Below are positions 45,346-54,005 of a DNA stretch of 64,000 bases, one piece after another; within the stretch, counting starts at the first letter, position 1; each line of letters opens with the position of its first letter. The translations under genes and the position numbers were made by a program. The notes under the pieces are model-generated. The model was not told the origin of the DNA. It did not search any database and was given only the letters and a program-made list of their open reading frames with translations. Where the stretch lies: NCBI RefSeq assembly GCF_003382365.1, contig NZ_QTSU01000001.1, forward strand, positions 1,984,001 through 2,048,000, read 5' to 3'. The DNA is from Lysobacter silvisoli (GTDB taxonomy: Bacteria; Pseudomonadota; Gammaproteobacteria; Xanthomonadales; Xanthomonadaceae).

Positions 45346-45438
45346 CGGCGACGGTTCCCTGTGTCCGACGGCGGCCTCCGCGAGCGCCGCCTCGTCCCGC
45401 ATCTTCGCACCGAATGCAGCGTGGCGCGCGGATGCCGC

Positions 45439-46356
45439 TCAGGGGTCGACGACCAGCACCTCGCGCACCGGCTCCTGGCGCACGATCCCGCGCCGCAGGT
45501 AGTCGTACCACTCGCGCTCCACCTGCTCCACCGGGCCGATCAGGCGCTCGAAACCGGCCAGGCTGCCGCCCTCGCGCAGCAGCGCGCGATAGCCCTGCGC
45601 GTAGCGGCCGTTTTGGTGATGGAACAGGAAGTGGGTCAGGCTCCAGTAGCCGATGTAGTACTGGTTGAAGCGGCGGTTGAGGTCCTTTCGATCGCTGGCG
45701 ATGAGCTGGCGCAGGCCGACGATGCGCTTGTTCTTTATGTCGCTTTGCAGGTCGCCGCTCAGGACCAGGTCGCCCAGCCACCAGATCGGATAGGTGTTGG
45801 CGTCGACGGTGCCGACCTGCAGCCGACCGTCCGCGTAGCGGCTGGTGCTGAAGTAACTGGCCAGGCCCTCGTCCAGCCAGCGCGCAGGCTTGAGCCCCGC
45901 GACCTCGCGGGTCAGCTGGTGCGTGGCCTCGTGCAGCATCCAGTGATACGGATTGGCGCCGTCGTCGGCATAGGCGTAGCAATTGGGCCGCAGGTAGTAG
46001 GCCTCGGCCCAGGCGCTGCTGCGGTTGTTGGCGCGGAACTCGGCGCGGCTGCCGAACAGCACCAGTTGCCGTTTGCCGCCGCCGGCGGGGGCGGCCGCGA
46101 CTTCGGGGAACACCGTTAGATACGCACGATGCAGCGCTTCCACCGCCTGCAAGGTCGCCCGCGTGCGCTCGGGCGAGGCCGAGCTGGCGGCCAGGTAATG
46201 TTCGCTCTCGTAGCGTTGCCCGCGCGGGTGCGCCTGTTCCAAGGTCAGCGCGGAAGGGGCCGGCGGTTGGCTGGAGGGCCGTGGCCACGAATACATGCCC
46301 GCCGCCACGGCGACGACCGCCCCCAGACCCCAGCCGAACCGGCTCCCTGCGCGCAT
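45439..46356 (-). CDS. putative exported zinc metallopeptidase (gluzincin, peptidase MA-like)
   Basis: A 305-residue protein with an N-terminal hydrophobic segment, FGWGLGAVVAVAAGMYSW, that anchors or exports it. The core has HEATHQLTREVAG, an HExxH zinc site, followed about 20 residues later by RWLDEGLASYFSTSRY, whose glutamate would be the third ligand, the pattern of gluzincins such as DUF1570 and peptidase MA proteins. Upstream, KRQLVLFGSRAEFRANN is typical of the small domain preceding the site. Substrate unknown. It lies just downstream of the pilin operon terminator and forms a pair with the following hypothetical gene. Confidence 0.78.
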   Translation of the reverse strand: MRAGSRFGWGLGAVVAVAAGMYSWPRPSSQPPAPSALTLEQAHPRGQRYESEHYLAASSASPERTRATLQAVEALHRAYLTVFPEVAAAPAGGGKRQLVLFGSRAEFRANNRSSAWAEAYYLRPNCYAYADDGANPYHWMLHEATHQLTREVAGLKPARWLDEGLASYFSTSRYADGRLQVGTVDANTYPIWWLGDLVLSGDLQSDIKNKRIVGLRQLIASDRKDLNRRFNQYYIGYWSLTHFLFHHQNGRYAQGYRALLREGGSLAGFERLIGPVEQVEREWYDYLRRGIVRQEPVREVLVVDP

Positions 46357-46421
46357 CGCAGCCCCCTGCCCTCGCCTGGGCCGACAGTGACGCGGGGCTG
46401 CGCACGATGCAAGCGGCGCAT

Positions 46422-46450
46422 AAAAAAGGGCCGCGGTGTTCCGCGGCCCT
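46422..46450 (-). terminator. terminator at the end of the pilin operon
   Basis: AGGGCCGCGG / CCGCGGCCCT around AACA followed by TTTTTTATG on the minus strand, 26 bases after the pilE-like stop. Confidence 0.88.
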
Positions 46451-46475
46451 GGTGTGTCGCCGAACCGATCCGGAT

Positions 46476-46874
46476 TTACCAGCAGCGATCCGTGGTGGGC
46501 GTCTTGGCACCCGCGGCATTGAGCCCCAACGTGCCGCAGGTGTCTTGAGTCTGCACCCCCTGCGGCGTCGCGGTCAGGGTGTAGCCGGTGGCGTTCTGGT
46601 TGGCGATGGCGATGTTGTAGAACGCCGTGCCCTGGCGCGGCGACACGTTCATGCCGGCCGGAATCGCGAAGCCGGTGTAGGTGTTGTTGACCGTGCGGAA
46701 GCGCTCGGCCAGCTGCGCGATCTCGACCAGATCGGCCTTGGCCTGCCCACGCCGCGACTTGCGCACGCTGTCCTGGTAGGCCGGTACCGCAATGGCGACC
46801 AGGATGCCGACGATCGCGATGGCGATCATCAGCTCGATCAGGGTGAAACCTTTGCTGCGGTTATGACGGTTCAT
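46476..46874 (-). CDS. pilE: type IV pilin-like protein PilE
   Basis: A 132-residue prepilin. The short basic leader MNRHNRSKG is cut before [40 protein letters not shown], with Phe+1 and Glu+5 both present. The C-terminal part has two cysteines ([12 protein letters not shown]...TDRCW) that should form the pilin D-loop disulfide. It is the last gene of the fimU-pilVWXY1E operon and begins 22 bases after pilY1, where PilE acts as a minor pilin at the fibre tip. Confidence 0.93.
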   Translation of the reverse strand: MNRHNRSKGFTLIELMIAIAIVGILVAIAVPAYQDSVRKSRRGQAKADLVEIAQLAERFRTVNNTYTGFAIPAGMNVSPRQGTAFYNIAIANQNATGYTLTATPQGVQTQDTCGTLGLNAAGAKTPTTDRCW

Positions 46875-46896
46875 GTCTTAAGCATCCCTAATCGCA

Positions 46897-49800
46897 TTAA
46901 CGGGCCTGGCGCCAGGATTGGCGACCGCACATGCCCCACTTGTACAGCGGCGGACCACCGGCGGCCTGCACGATGCGCGAACACTGCGGCGTATTCAAGC
47001 GCGCATCGATCTCGGCCTGGGTCGCGCCCGAGCCCAGCGGCGCCGGCGGCGGCGGGCTCATCACGTTGACGTCGGTGATGGGACCGCTGGTATCGGCTTC
47101 CAGACGCAGGGCGCCGGAACCGGCCGACATCGGATCGCCGGTGGGCGAGCCCGGCCGCACGCTGCTCATGTAGGCACTGCCGCTGAGCGCGCTCAAACCG
47201 TACAGCCAGTTGGTACCGCCTGCCGCGCAGCCGCTTTCGGCCGCGTTGGCCGACGACGCGGTGATCGGCTCGAAGGTCGGGAAGAAGAAGGTGCCGTCCT
47301 GCACGCGCGGGCGGCCGACCATGCGTTCGCCGGTCTGCACCGGTGCCGCCGCACCCACCTTCACCGCCAGATCCATGTACCAACCGGACTTGGTCAGGAA
47401 GTTGACCGAGTTCTGGGTGACCTCGCGGATGTCGTCGTTGTTGTCGTTGCTCAGCACCTGCTGCTGCAGCGCCGTCTCGCGCGCAGCGGTAATGCGCACT
47501 CCGCGGTCGATCACGCCGTACACCGACTGCATGTCCTTGTTGTCGGCATCGCCGCCGAAGGAGTAGGCGCCGGTGCCGAACAGGATCATCACGCCGTTGG
47601 ACGGGCCGGCCACCGCGTTCAGATCGCCCAGGATGGGCTGGCGCTTGCCGGCCGAGTCCTTGGCGGTGAACAGCGGCAGGTTGGCGCCGAACGAGGCGAC
47701 GTTGGTGCGCAGGTCGAATTTCCAGATGTTGCCGTGCAGGTCGCCGCCGTAGACGGTGTCGGCGTAGCCGTCGCTGCCTTCGCTAAAGGTGCCGCTGTCG
47801 AACACGTAGCGGTCCAGGGCGATGATGTTGCCCAGCCCGTTGGGTTCGGTCGGCACGCCGGTGCCGGGGGTTTCGGCGACTTCGATGGTCACCACCGAAC
47901 CGTCGAGCACGTCGACGATGAACAGCGAAGCCTTACCGCTGATGCTGCCGTAGCCGTTGCCGAAGATCGCCTTCCAGCGCGTGCCCGAGGCGGTGCGCAC
48001 CGGCAGGATCACCGGCTTGCCCAGCACGTGGCCGATGCGCTGGCCGGTCGTGCCGGTGACCTTGTCGTTGACTTCCCACAACACGCTGCCCGAGGTGAAC
48101 AGGCTGGGATCGCTCACGTCCAGGCCGAACACGCTGCGGCCGCCGGCGCCCGAGGTGCCTACCATCGCGGTGCTCCAGCCGGTGCCGGAGTACACGTCGG
48201 ACACGGTGATCGGACCGTCGACGAAGTAGCGGTGCTGGAAGATCTGGTCGCCCTTGCGGTCCGGATCGTAGGGGAACAGCAGGTTGCCCATATGACCCAC
48301 GGCCGTGGCCGGAATGTAGCCGAACGCTTCGCCGCCGGTGTCGCCGCGGAAGCCGTGGATCATGCCGTCGTTGGCGCCCACGTAGACCATCGGAATCCGG
48401 GTCTTCTTCTGGGTCAGATAGGCTTCGTAGTTGTACGGGTCGAACTCGGTGGCGTTGGCGCCGCGCAGGGTCATGAAGCCGTAGTTGTCCAGCGGCGAGG
48501 TCACCAGCGGCGAGGAGTTGATGATGTCGCCCAGGCGCGTGGTGCGGTCGCGCAGCTTGCCGCCGTTCTTCTTCTCGCCCGAGTCCTGGCCGGCCAGGTA
48601 GGCCACGGCCTCGGATTCGGTCACGCCCAGGGTGGTGACCGCGGCCTTGGTGCAGGTCGACAGGGTGTCGGCGCACAGGGTGGTGAACACATCGCCCAGG
48701 TTGCCGCTGGTGAACGAGCGCACGACCGGCTTGACCGCGCCGCCGCTGGTGGTGCCGAACAGCAGGTTGCGGCCGGTGCGCGGCAGCTGCGCGCTGGCCT
48801 CCCACTTGGGCGTGAAAGTGACCTGACCGGCGGCGTTGGCGCTGACGCTGGACGCGTTGAGGCGGCTGTACCAATCGGTGTTGTTGTTCTTGGACTCGTA
48901 GAACGGCACCACCGACAGCGAGTTGCTGGAGATGCGCGCGCCGCTCAGGCCGACGCTGCCCGAGGGGCTGGCGCCACCGGCCACCGAGGCCAGCACGCGG
49001 CGCATGGCGGCGGTGATGTCGGCCGGGGTCTTGGCGTTGATGTACTCGCCGCGGGTGTTGACCGTGGCGTGCCAGATGTCGTCGACGGTGGTCGGATTGT
49101 CGTTCTGCCAGCCGGGCCAGGCCGGGTTGGTCACGAACGGATCCTGGGCCACGTCCGGGTTGAAGATGGTGCCGCGGGCGCCCAGGGTGATGCCGTAGAA
49201 GTTCAGGTGCAGGCGGCGCTCGCAGTCGAGCTTCTTGCTGGGCGAGGCGTTCTTACACTCGTCCGGCACCGGCACGCGGCCGCCGTTGGCGCCCAGGGCG
49301 AAGTTGCCGTCGCTGCGCAGCGGCACCACGCCGCCGTTGGCCGTGTCCAGGTAGTACTGCGACACGATATCGGCCATGGTATCGGAGTTGCCGTCGGCGA
49401 ACGGCGCGCCCATGTTGCCGTCGACGTTGCCCACGGTGACCGAGTTCTGGTTGCTGTAGCCGTCGGTGAACAGCATGACGGCGTTCTTCTGGCACACGCG
49501 CAACACCGGCGCGCCGCCCTTACCGTCGGCGACCGCGTCGGTACGTTGGAACTGGCTGGCCGCCGCACTCACCGCCTGGCGGTTCGGCGTGCTGCCACTG
49601 GCCCCCAGGGCGAAGATGCCGTTGGTGTACAGATCGTCGCGACGGGCCTGCACGCTCATGTCCTGCATGTAGACGCGTTCGGCGGCGTTGGTCAGCGGCG
49701 AGTTGTAGCTGCCATGCGAGTTGATCGGGAAGAAGCCGACGCGCATGTCCTTGATGTCGGCCAGCGAGCGGCTCATGCCGGCGACCATCGCGCGGTTGCG

Positions 49801-50754
49801 GTTACCGTAGTAGCTGAACCAGTTGGCGAAGTTCTGCAGCTGGTTGGTGTAGTTCGCCGTGGTGTCGAAGTTGCCCGAGGCGATGGTGTACTTCCACAGG
49901 TTGCAGCCGGTGCCGCATCCGTTGGTGATGACCGGGCGCGAGGTCGCGTCGGTCTTGTACCCCACCGGCTGCTGCGCCGCCGGCGTGGTCGTCTTCATAT
50001 AGAAGGTCGCCGGGTAGTACTGCATGTAGACGTTGGTGGTGCCGCCGGTCCAGGTCGTGCCGCCAGTGGGCGCGGTGAACGCGTTGCCGTTGCTGACGAT
50101 CTGGTAGTTGGTGCCGGCCGGCAGGAACATGCCGGTGCGCAGCGTGAACACTTCGGCCGTGGTGTAACGGTTGGCGGCCAGGTTGACGGTGCCGGTGTTG
50201 CGCGGATCGATCTTGGTGGCGCTGGTCGACGCGTTGCCGTTCGGATTGCCGGCGCTGTAGTCGTACGGCACCTTGGTCGGCGGCATCGACGAGGTCAGCC
50301 AGGCGTCGTACTTGACGTTGGGGTTGTAGAACGAGGGGTTGAAGTCGGGCGAACGCGCCGCGCCCAGCTGGTCCAGCGGCGGCAGGCCCAGGAAGCCGGT
50401 GCCCGCGCGCGGGCCGGGCAGCAGATAGAAGTGGTCGCAGCTGCCGTCGGTACGCGGCTTACCGGCGTTGCCACCGGTGGTGTAGAACAGGCCGTAGGGC
50501 TCGCTGGAACTGTCGCGGCCGAAGCAGACCTCGCCGTCCTGACCGGGGAACATGGTCTGGAAGGTCATCGAACCCGAGTCGTCCACCGCCATCATGAAGG
50601 CCGGCGGCACGCCGTCGCCGCCCAGGTTCAGCGGCGCCTGGGCCAAAGTACCGGCGCCCTGCGTGGTGGTGTTGGCGACCAGCTGCGGCGCGCGGATGCC
50701 GAGCACCGCCAGGCTGGTGGCGGCGACGATGAGAAGAATGCGATTGGTATTCAT
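46897..50754 (-). CDS. pilY1: PilY1 pilus tip adhesin/assembly factor
   Basis: A 1285-residue exported protein (signal NRILLIVAATSLAVLGIRA). The N-terminal half has a divergent von Willebrand A-like region beginning PPAFMMAVDDSGSMTFQTMFPGQ, which has the DxSxS MIDAS sequence. The C-terminal half is the conserved PilY1 beta-propeller: RIPMVYVGANDGMIHGFRGDTGGEAFGYIPATAVGHMGNLLFPYDPDRKGDQIFQHRYFVDGP, then GWSTAMVGTSGAGGRSVFGLDVSDP and DTVYGGDLHGNIWKFDL. PilY1 caps the type IV pilus, supports extension and twitching, and binds surfaces. It sits between pilX and pilE. Confidence 0.95.
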   Translation of the reverse strand: MNTNRILLIVAATSLAVLGIRAPQLVANTTTQGAGTLAQAPLNLGGDGVPPAFMMAVDDSGSMTFQTMFPGQDGEVCFGRDSSSEPYGLFYTTGGNAGKPRTDGSCDHFYLLPGPRAGTGFLGLPPLDQLGAARSPDFNPSFYNPNVKYDAWLTSSMPPTKVPYDYSAGNPNGNASTSATKIDPRNTGTVNLAANRYTTAEVFTLRTGMFLPAGTNYQIVSNGNAFTAPTGGTTWTGGTTNVYMQYYPATFYMKTTTPAAQQPVGYKTDATSRPVITNGCGTGCNLWKYTIASGNFDTTANYTNQLQNFANWFSYYGNRNRAMVAGMSRSLADIKDMRVGFFPINSHGSYNSPLTNAAERVYMQDMSVQARRDDLYTNGIFALGASGSTPNRQAVSAAASQFQRTDAVADGKGGAPVLRVCQKNAVMLFTDGYSNQNSVTVGNVDGNMGAPFADGNSDTMADIVSQYYLDTANGGVVPLRSDGNFALGANGGRVPVPDECKNASPSKKLDCERRLHLNFYGITLGARGTIFNPDVAQDPFVTNPAWPGWQNDNPTTVDDIWHATVNTRGEYINAKTPADITAAMRRVLASVAGGASPSGSVGLSGARISSNSLSVVPFYESKNNNTDWYSRLNASSVSANAAGQVTFTPKWEASAQLPRTGRNLLFGTTSGGAVKPVVRSFTSGNLGDVFTTLCADTLSTCTKAAVTTLGVTESEAVAYLAGQDSGEKKNGGKLRDRTTRLGDIINSSPLVTSPLDNYGFMTLRGANATEFDPYNYEAYLTQKKTRIPMVYVGANDGMIHGFRGDTGGEAFGYIPATAVGHMGNLLFPYDPDRKGDQIFQHRYFVDGPITVSDVYSGTGWSTAMVGTSGAGGRSVFGLDVSDPSLFTSGSVLWEVNDKVTGTTGQRIGHVLGKPVILPVRTASGTRWKAIFGNGYGSISGKASLFIVDVLDGSVVTIEVAETPGTGVPTEPNGLGNIIALDRYVFDSGTFSEGSDGYADTVYGGDLHGNIWKFDLRTNVASFGANLPLFTAKDSAGKRQPILGDLNAVAGPSNGVMILFGTGAYSFGGDADNKDMQSVYGVIDRGVRITAARETALQQQVLSNDNNDDIREVTQNSVNFLTKSGWYMDLAVKVGAAAPVQTGERMVGRPRVQDGTFFFPTFEPITASSANAAESGCAAGGTNWLYGLSALSGSAYMSSVRPGSPTGDPMSAGSGALRLEADTSGPITDVNVMSPPPPAPLGSGATQAEIDARLNTPQCSRIVQAAGGPPLYKWGMCGRQSWRQAR

Positions 50755-50765
50755 GACCGGGCCGC

Positions 50766-51242
50766 TCAGGGCTGGATGAAGATGGAGTCGACCACGGCGT
50801 CCGAAGTCGGATCGGCCGGGCGGTCTTCGCGGTAGGCGGTGATGCGGAAACGGGCGAACACGTCCTCGCTTTCCGGACGCTTGCCCAGGCTCAGGTCGCC
50901 GCCGGGAATGCAGCGCTTGATGTTGCGCACACGCACCGGCTCCTCCGCCGGGCTGGGCGGTTTGATCGCCGCATCCACGCCGAATTGCTCCGGCGAGAAG
51001 CCGCCGCAGTTTTCCTCTAGCGGAATGGACGGTCCGGCCGTCAGCTCGGCCTCGCGCGAGGCGGCCTCGGCGCGCTGGAACGCCAGGTTGGTGGCCAGGT
51101 AGTTGGCCGACATGCGCTCTTGCATGGTGGCCACCTGCATGCCCGTCACGCCCAGCAGAGCCAGGATGATCAGGAAGATCAGCGCGACGTACAGCGCCGC
51201 ACCCTGTTGCTTACGCGGACCGTGGAATCCGGAACGGCTCAT
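50766..51242 (-). CDS. pilX: minor pilin PilX
   Basis: A 158-residue minor pilin. KQQGAALYVALIFLIILALLGVTGMQVATMQERMSANYLATNLAFQRAEAA is the PilX N-terminal pattern: it has Gly-1 but lacks Glu+5, as in many GspK/PilX proteins at the pilus tip. It begins 12 bases after pilW and is followed by pilY1 after 11. Confidence 0.92.
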   Translation of the reverse strand: MSRSGFHGPRKQQGAALYVALIFLIILALLGVTGMQVATMQERMSANYLATNLAFQRAEAASREAELTAGPSIPLEENCGGFSPEQFGVDAAIKPPSPAEEPVRVRNIKRCIPGGDLSLGKRPESEDVFARFRITAYREDRPADPTSDAVVDSIFIQP

Positions 51243-51254
51243 GGGCCTGTCTCC

Positions 51255-52511
51255 TCAGTTCTCGAACAGGCGGTTGCGCTGGGCAACGGTGGTTTCGTAC
51301 ACCGAACGGTAGAAGCCGTCGTCTTGCGGGGTCACCTGGGTGCCCAGCACCGACATGCGCTGCGTGGCCGGATCCATTTGCGCCGACACCGCGCCTTCGG
51401 AGCTGCGCATCACCAGGCCCACCTGGACCGTGCCGATGCGGCGCCACAAATTGGCGTTGTTGCCGGCCGGATTGACCACGCCGCCGCCGACCTGGTTGGC
51501 GGTCCAGCTGGTGGTGACGTAGCCGCTGGGCGGCGCGTTGGCCGCGACCACGCGGTCCTGGCCGTACAGCAGCTGCAGCGACTCCACGCCCTCGACCAGT
51601 TCCTCGCGCTCGGCCTGCAAACCGCCGCCCGCGCCGCGCACGTAGCGCACGCGATACAGCGACGGGCCGGCCACGCCGGTGTTGCCGGTGCCGGCGCCCA
51701 CGCCGACGAAGTACACGATCACCTCGGCGCGGTACAACGTCGCCTTGCCGGTGTCGTAGGGCTCGCGGTCGCCCATGAAGTTGGACTTGTTCAGCGGGTC
51801 GCTGGACGAGCCGACCGTGACCACGCCGGCGCCGTTGACCGTGCCGGCGAACACGCTGGCGCTGCGGCAGTTGGCGAGCCCGAACAGGCCCGAGCCGCCG
51901 GTCGTCACCGCGGGCACGGTCGGCGTGATGGTGCTGGTGGGGTCGCCCGGGGCGAACCCGGTCATGCCGGAGGAAACCGGCGCGAAATAGCGCAGCACCA
52001 CGATGTCGCTGCCCGCCACCGGCTGCAGCGCGCCCAGGTCGGCCGGCAGCGACGGGCTCCACTGGTTGACGTTGCCCACCACCGGCGCGCCGGTGGCCAG
52101 ATTGACGGCGTCGCCCGGCGCGGTATTGACCGCTTCGAAGCCCTGCATGCCCACATCGAAGCGCAGCAGGTAGGGCGCGGCCGAGAAATTCGAGGCGATG
52201 CGATCGGCCTGGGTCAGGAACAGCAGGTTCAGGCCTTCCTCGGCCGGAATCGCCGACTGCATCAGCGCGGTGTCGTTGATGCAGCCCAGGTGGCCGGCCA
52301 TGCGCAGGTCGCGCTCCAGCGAGTCCATGGCGAAGCGCGCATTTTCCTGCGCGCGGCCTATGCCTTCGGCCAGGCGGTAGGCCGAGCGCGAGGCGGACAT
52401 CACCTGCACCAGGCCCAGCATCAGCAGCATGCCGATCGCCAGCGCGACCATCAGCTCGACCAGCGACAGACCCTGCTGGGAGCGGTAAGTAGGAGTCGGT
52501 AGGCGCGTCAT
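51255..52511 (-). CDS. pilW: minor pilin PilW
   Basis: A 418-residue minor pilin, typical for PilW. RSQQGLSLVELMVALAIGMLLMLGLVQVMSASRSAYRLAEGIGRAQENARFAMDSLERDLRMAGHLGC carries the class III leader (G, LSLVEL with Glu+5) and the PilW signature that follows. The large C-terminal domain is Gly/Val/Thr-rich. ATG at 52511 overlaps the pilV stop (ATGA), giving coupling. Confidence 0.93.
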   Translation of the reverse strand: MTRLPTPTYRSQQGLSLVELMVALAIGMLLMLGLVQVMSASRSAYRLAEGIGRAQENARFAMDSLERDLRMAGHLGCINDTALMQSAIPAEEGLNLLFLTQADRIASNFSAAPYLLRFDVGMQGFEAVNTAPGDAVNLATGAPVVGNVNQWSPSLPADLGALQPVAGSDIVVLRYFAPVSSGMTGFAPGDPTSTITPTVPAVTTGGSGLFGLANCRSASVFAGTVNGAGVVTVGSSSDPLNKSNFMGDREPYDTGKATLYRAEVIVYFVGVGAGTGNTGVAGPSLYRVRYVRGAGGGLQAEREELVEGVESLQLLYGQDRVVAANAPPSGYVTTSWTANQVGGGVVNPAGNNANLWRRIGTVQVGLVMRSSEGAVSAQMDPATQRMSVLGTQVTPQDDGFYRSVYETTVAQRNRLFEN

Positions 52512-52993
52512 AGCCGTGTGGTCACCACGTAGGTGGATTGGGCCTGGCCCAGCGCGGCCTGGCTGAGGTCGTCGTTCCAGCGCACGGTCACGGTGACCTG
52601 GTCGCCGTTGAAGGTGACCTGGCCCTGCCCGCCCGGCAGGCTGGAGCTCACTTCGCAGCGCCACACGTTCATGTTGGCGTTGAAGTCGACGGCGGCGCCG
52701 CGGCCGCAACCGGCCACCGCCGGCGCGGCCGGGAAGCTGTTGAAGGTCAGCGCCGCGTACTGGCGCGACACCACCCGGTTGCTGCGCATCATGTCGATGA
52801 CCTGATGCGAGAGGTTGGCCGCTGCGGTGCGGTGGTTGGCGCTCTGGGTGTAGCGGATGTTGAGCGTCTGCAGGAAGGCTAAGCCGAGCAGGCCGAAGGC
52901 CAGCACCAGCAGCGCGACCAATACTTCGATCAGGGAGAAGCCGCCGGCGGCGCGGCGCAGCGGCCGCCAGCTACGGGGAAGGGGCCGGCTCAT
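52508..52993 (-). CDS. pilV: minor pilin PilV
   Basis: A 161-residue minor pilin. GGFSLIEVLVALLVLAFGLLGLAFLQTLNIRYTQSANHRTAAANLSHQVIDMMRSNR is diagnostic, with the class III cleavage site and Glu+5. ATG at 52993 overlaps the fimU stop (ATGA at 52990-52993); a TTG two codons earlier is less likely. Confidence 0.93.
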   Translation of the reverse strand: MSRPLPRSWRPLRRAAGGFSLIEVLVALLVLAFGLLGLAFLQTLNIRYTQSANHRTAAANLSHQVIDMMRSNRVVSRQYAALTFNSFPAAPAVAGCGRGAAVDFNANMNVWRCEVSSSLPGGQGQVTFNGDQVTVTVRWNDDLSQAALGQAQSTYVVTTRL

Positions 52994-53523
52994 GTGCAAT
53001 TGGCCTTCTGGATCCGCACCTGACCAGCGCGGGTGATGGTGAGGGTGCGTTGCTTATCGACCGCACCGGTCTGGCAGCCCACCGCCTTGGCGTTCAGCAC
53101 CACATTGGCGGCCGGAGCGGCCATGCGACCGCGGCGGTCGAACACGATCGCCGGGACCGGCAGCGCAGAACCGAAGGTCAGCTGCTCCGGGTTGCCCTGG
53201 AAGTAGCGGATCGCAGGCTCATTGGCGTCCTTGACGTTGTTCATGTCGCGGTCGTTCCAGACCAGCCAGCCCGCGCTCCAGTCGTTGCCGCAGATGGCGC
53301 CGTCGGCGCTGGGGCACAGGCCGCCCGCCAGGTTGCTGCGGGTGGCCTCGCTGCGCGCCAGGTTGACCCCGGCGATCATCGAATTGGACGCCGCGGCCAG
53401 GCGATTGGATTCCAGCATCGCCGTGAACGACGGCCAGGCCAGGCCCAGCAGCACGCCCAGGATGGCGATCGCGATCATCAACTCCATCAGGGTGAAGCCC
53501 CGAATGGCACTTATTCTGGACAT
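52990..53523 (-). CDS. fimU: minor pilin FimU (GspH/FimT family)
   Basis: A 177-residue minor pilin. The leader MSRISAIRG precedes [53 protein letters not shown], with Glu+5. The GspH head shows GGLCPSADGAICGNDWSAGWLVWNDRDMNNVKDANEP. First gene of the six-gene minor pilin operon; GGGGAGAG precedes the ATG. Confidence 0.94.
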   Translation of the reverse strand: MSRISAIRGFTLMELMIAIAILGVLLGLAWPSFTAMLESNRLAAASNSMIAGVNLARSEATRSNLAGGLCPSADGAICGNDWSAGWLVWNDRDMNNVKDANEPAIRYFQGNPEQLTFGSALPVPAIVFDRRGRMAAPAANVVLNAKAVGCQTGAVDKQRTLTITRAGQVRIQKANCT

Positions 53524-53581
53524 GCTCTCTCCCCAGCATTCACGCGATGGATGCTAAAGGAGTGCCGTTGAGCTGCAAGAC

Positions 53582-53601
53582 TTGACCGGACGGGCGGTCA
53601 A
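53582..53601 (-). promoter_or_regulatory. palindrome upstream of the pilin operon (operator candidate)
   Basis: TTGACC and GGTCAA face each other across eight bases, 59 bases before fimU. It could hold a regulator site or a -35 element; no clear -10 or sigma-54 box was found beside it. Confidence 0.35.
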
Positions 53602-53794
53602 GCGGTGGGGATAGGCGTGCCAGAACGCGACATTTTGTGACGCAGAACGCTCACGAAACCCGACACTGGTACGTGCTGATTCCAAGCATGCGATGCACTT
53701 GCGCGGAATCGTTAAATTCTCGCTTTGGCACGCTTTTCGCCGGGAGGGCTTGCACCTCGCACACGCAGCCTACGCATGCCGCGCACCCTACTCC

Positions 53795-53894
53795 GTCATT
53801 CCGGCGCAAGCCGGAACCCATTTTGATTTGCCGGCCTAGGCCGTCGTAAGCACGCACCAAAGTCGAATTGGCTTCCGGCTTGCGCCGGAATGAC
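53795..53894. repeat. family C palindromic element, copy 3
   Basis: Full element: GTCATTCCGGCGCAAGCCGG with AACCCATTTTGA, and the matching end TTCCGGCTTGCGCCGGAATGAC. It lies between the divergent ends of the pilin promoter region and ppnN. Nothing else is seen in 53602-53794. Confidence 0.88.
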
Positions 53895-53971
53895 GGATGG
53901 AACGCAAAAACGACGCGGCCCGCGACGAAGCGCGGGCCGGTCGTAGCGGGGCGGCAGGCGCCACCTTATCG

Positions 53972-54005
53972 AAGCGAACTCGAACTCGAACTCGAACTCG
54001 AACTC
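53972..54005. repeat. hexanucleotide tract (GAACTC)n at the ppnN stop
   Basis: About five and a half direct copies of GAACTC run up to and into the ppnN stop codon region. Read in another minus-strand frame it would give a run of serines. Slippage could change the end of neighbouring frames or mRNA stability. Confidence 0.8.

Noticed and set aside
46918-50835. A 1305-codon plus-strand frame opposite pilY1
   Set aside because: Low-complexity antisense frame; pilY1 and its signal peptide explain the region.
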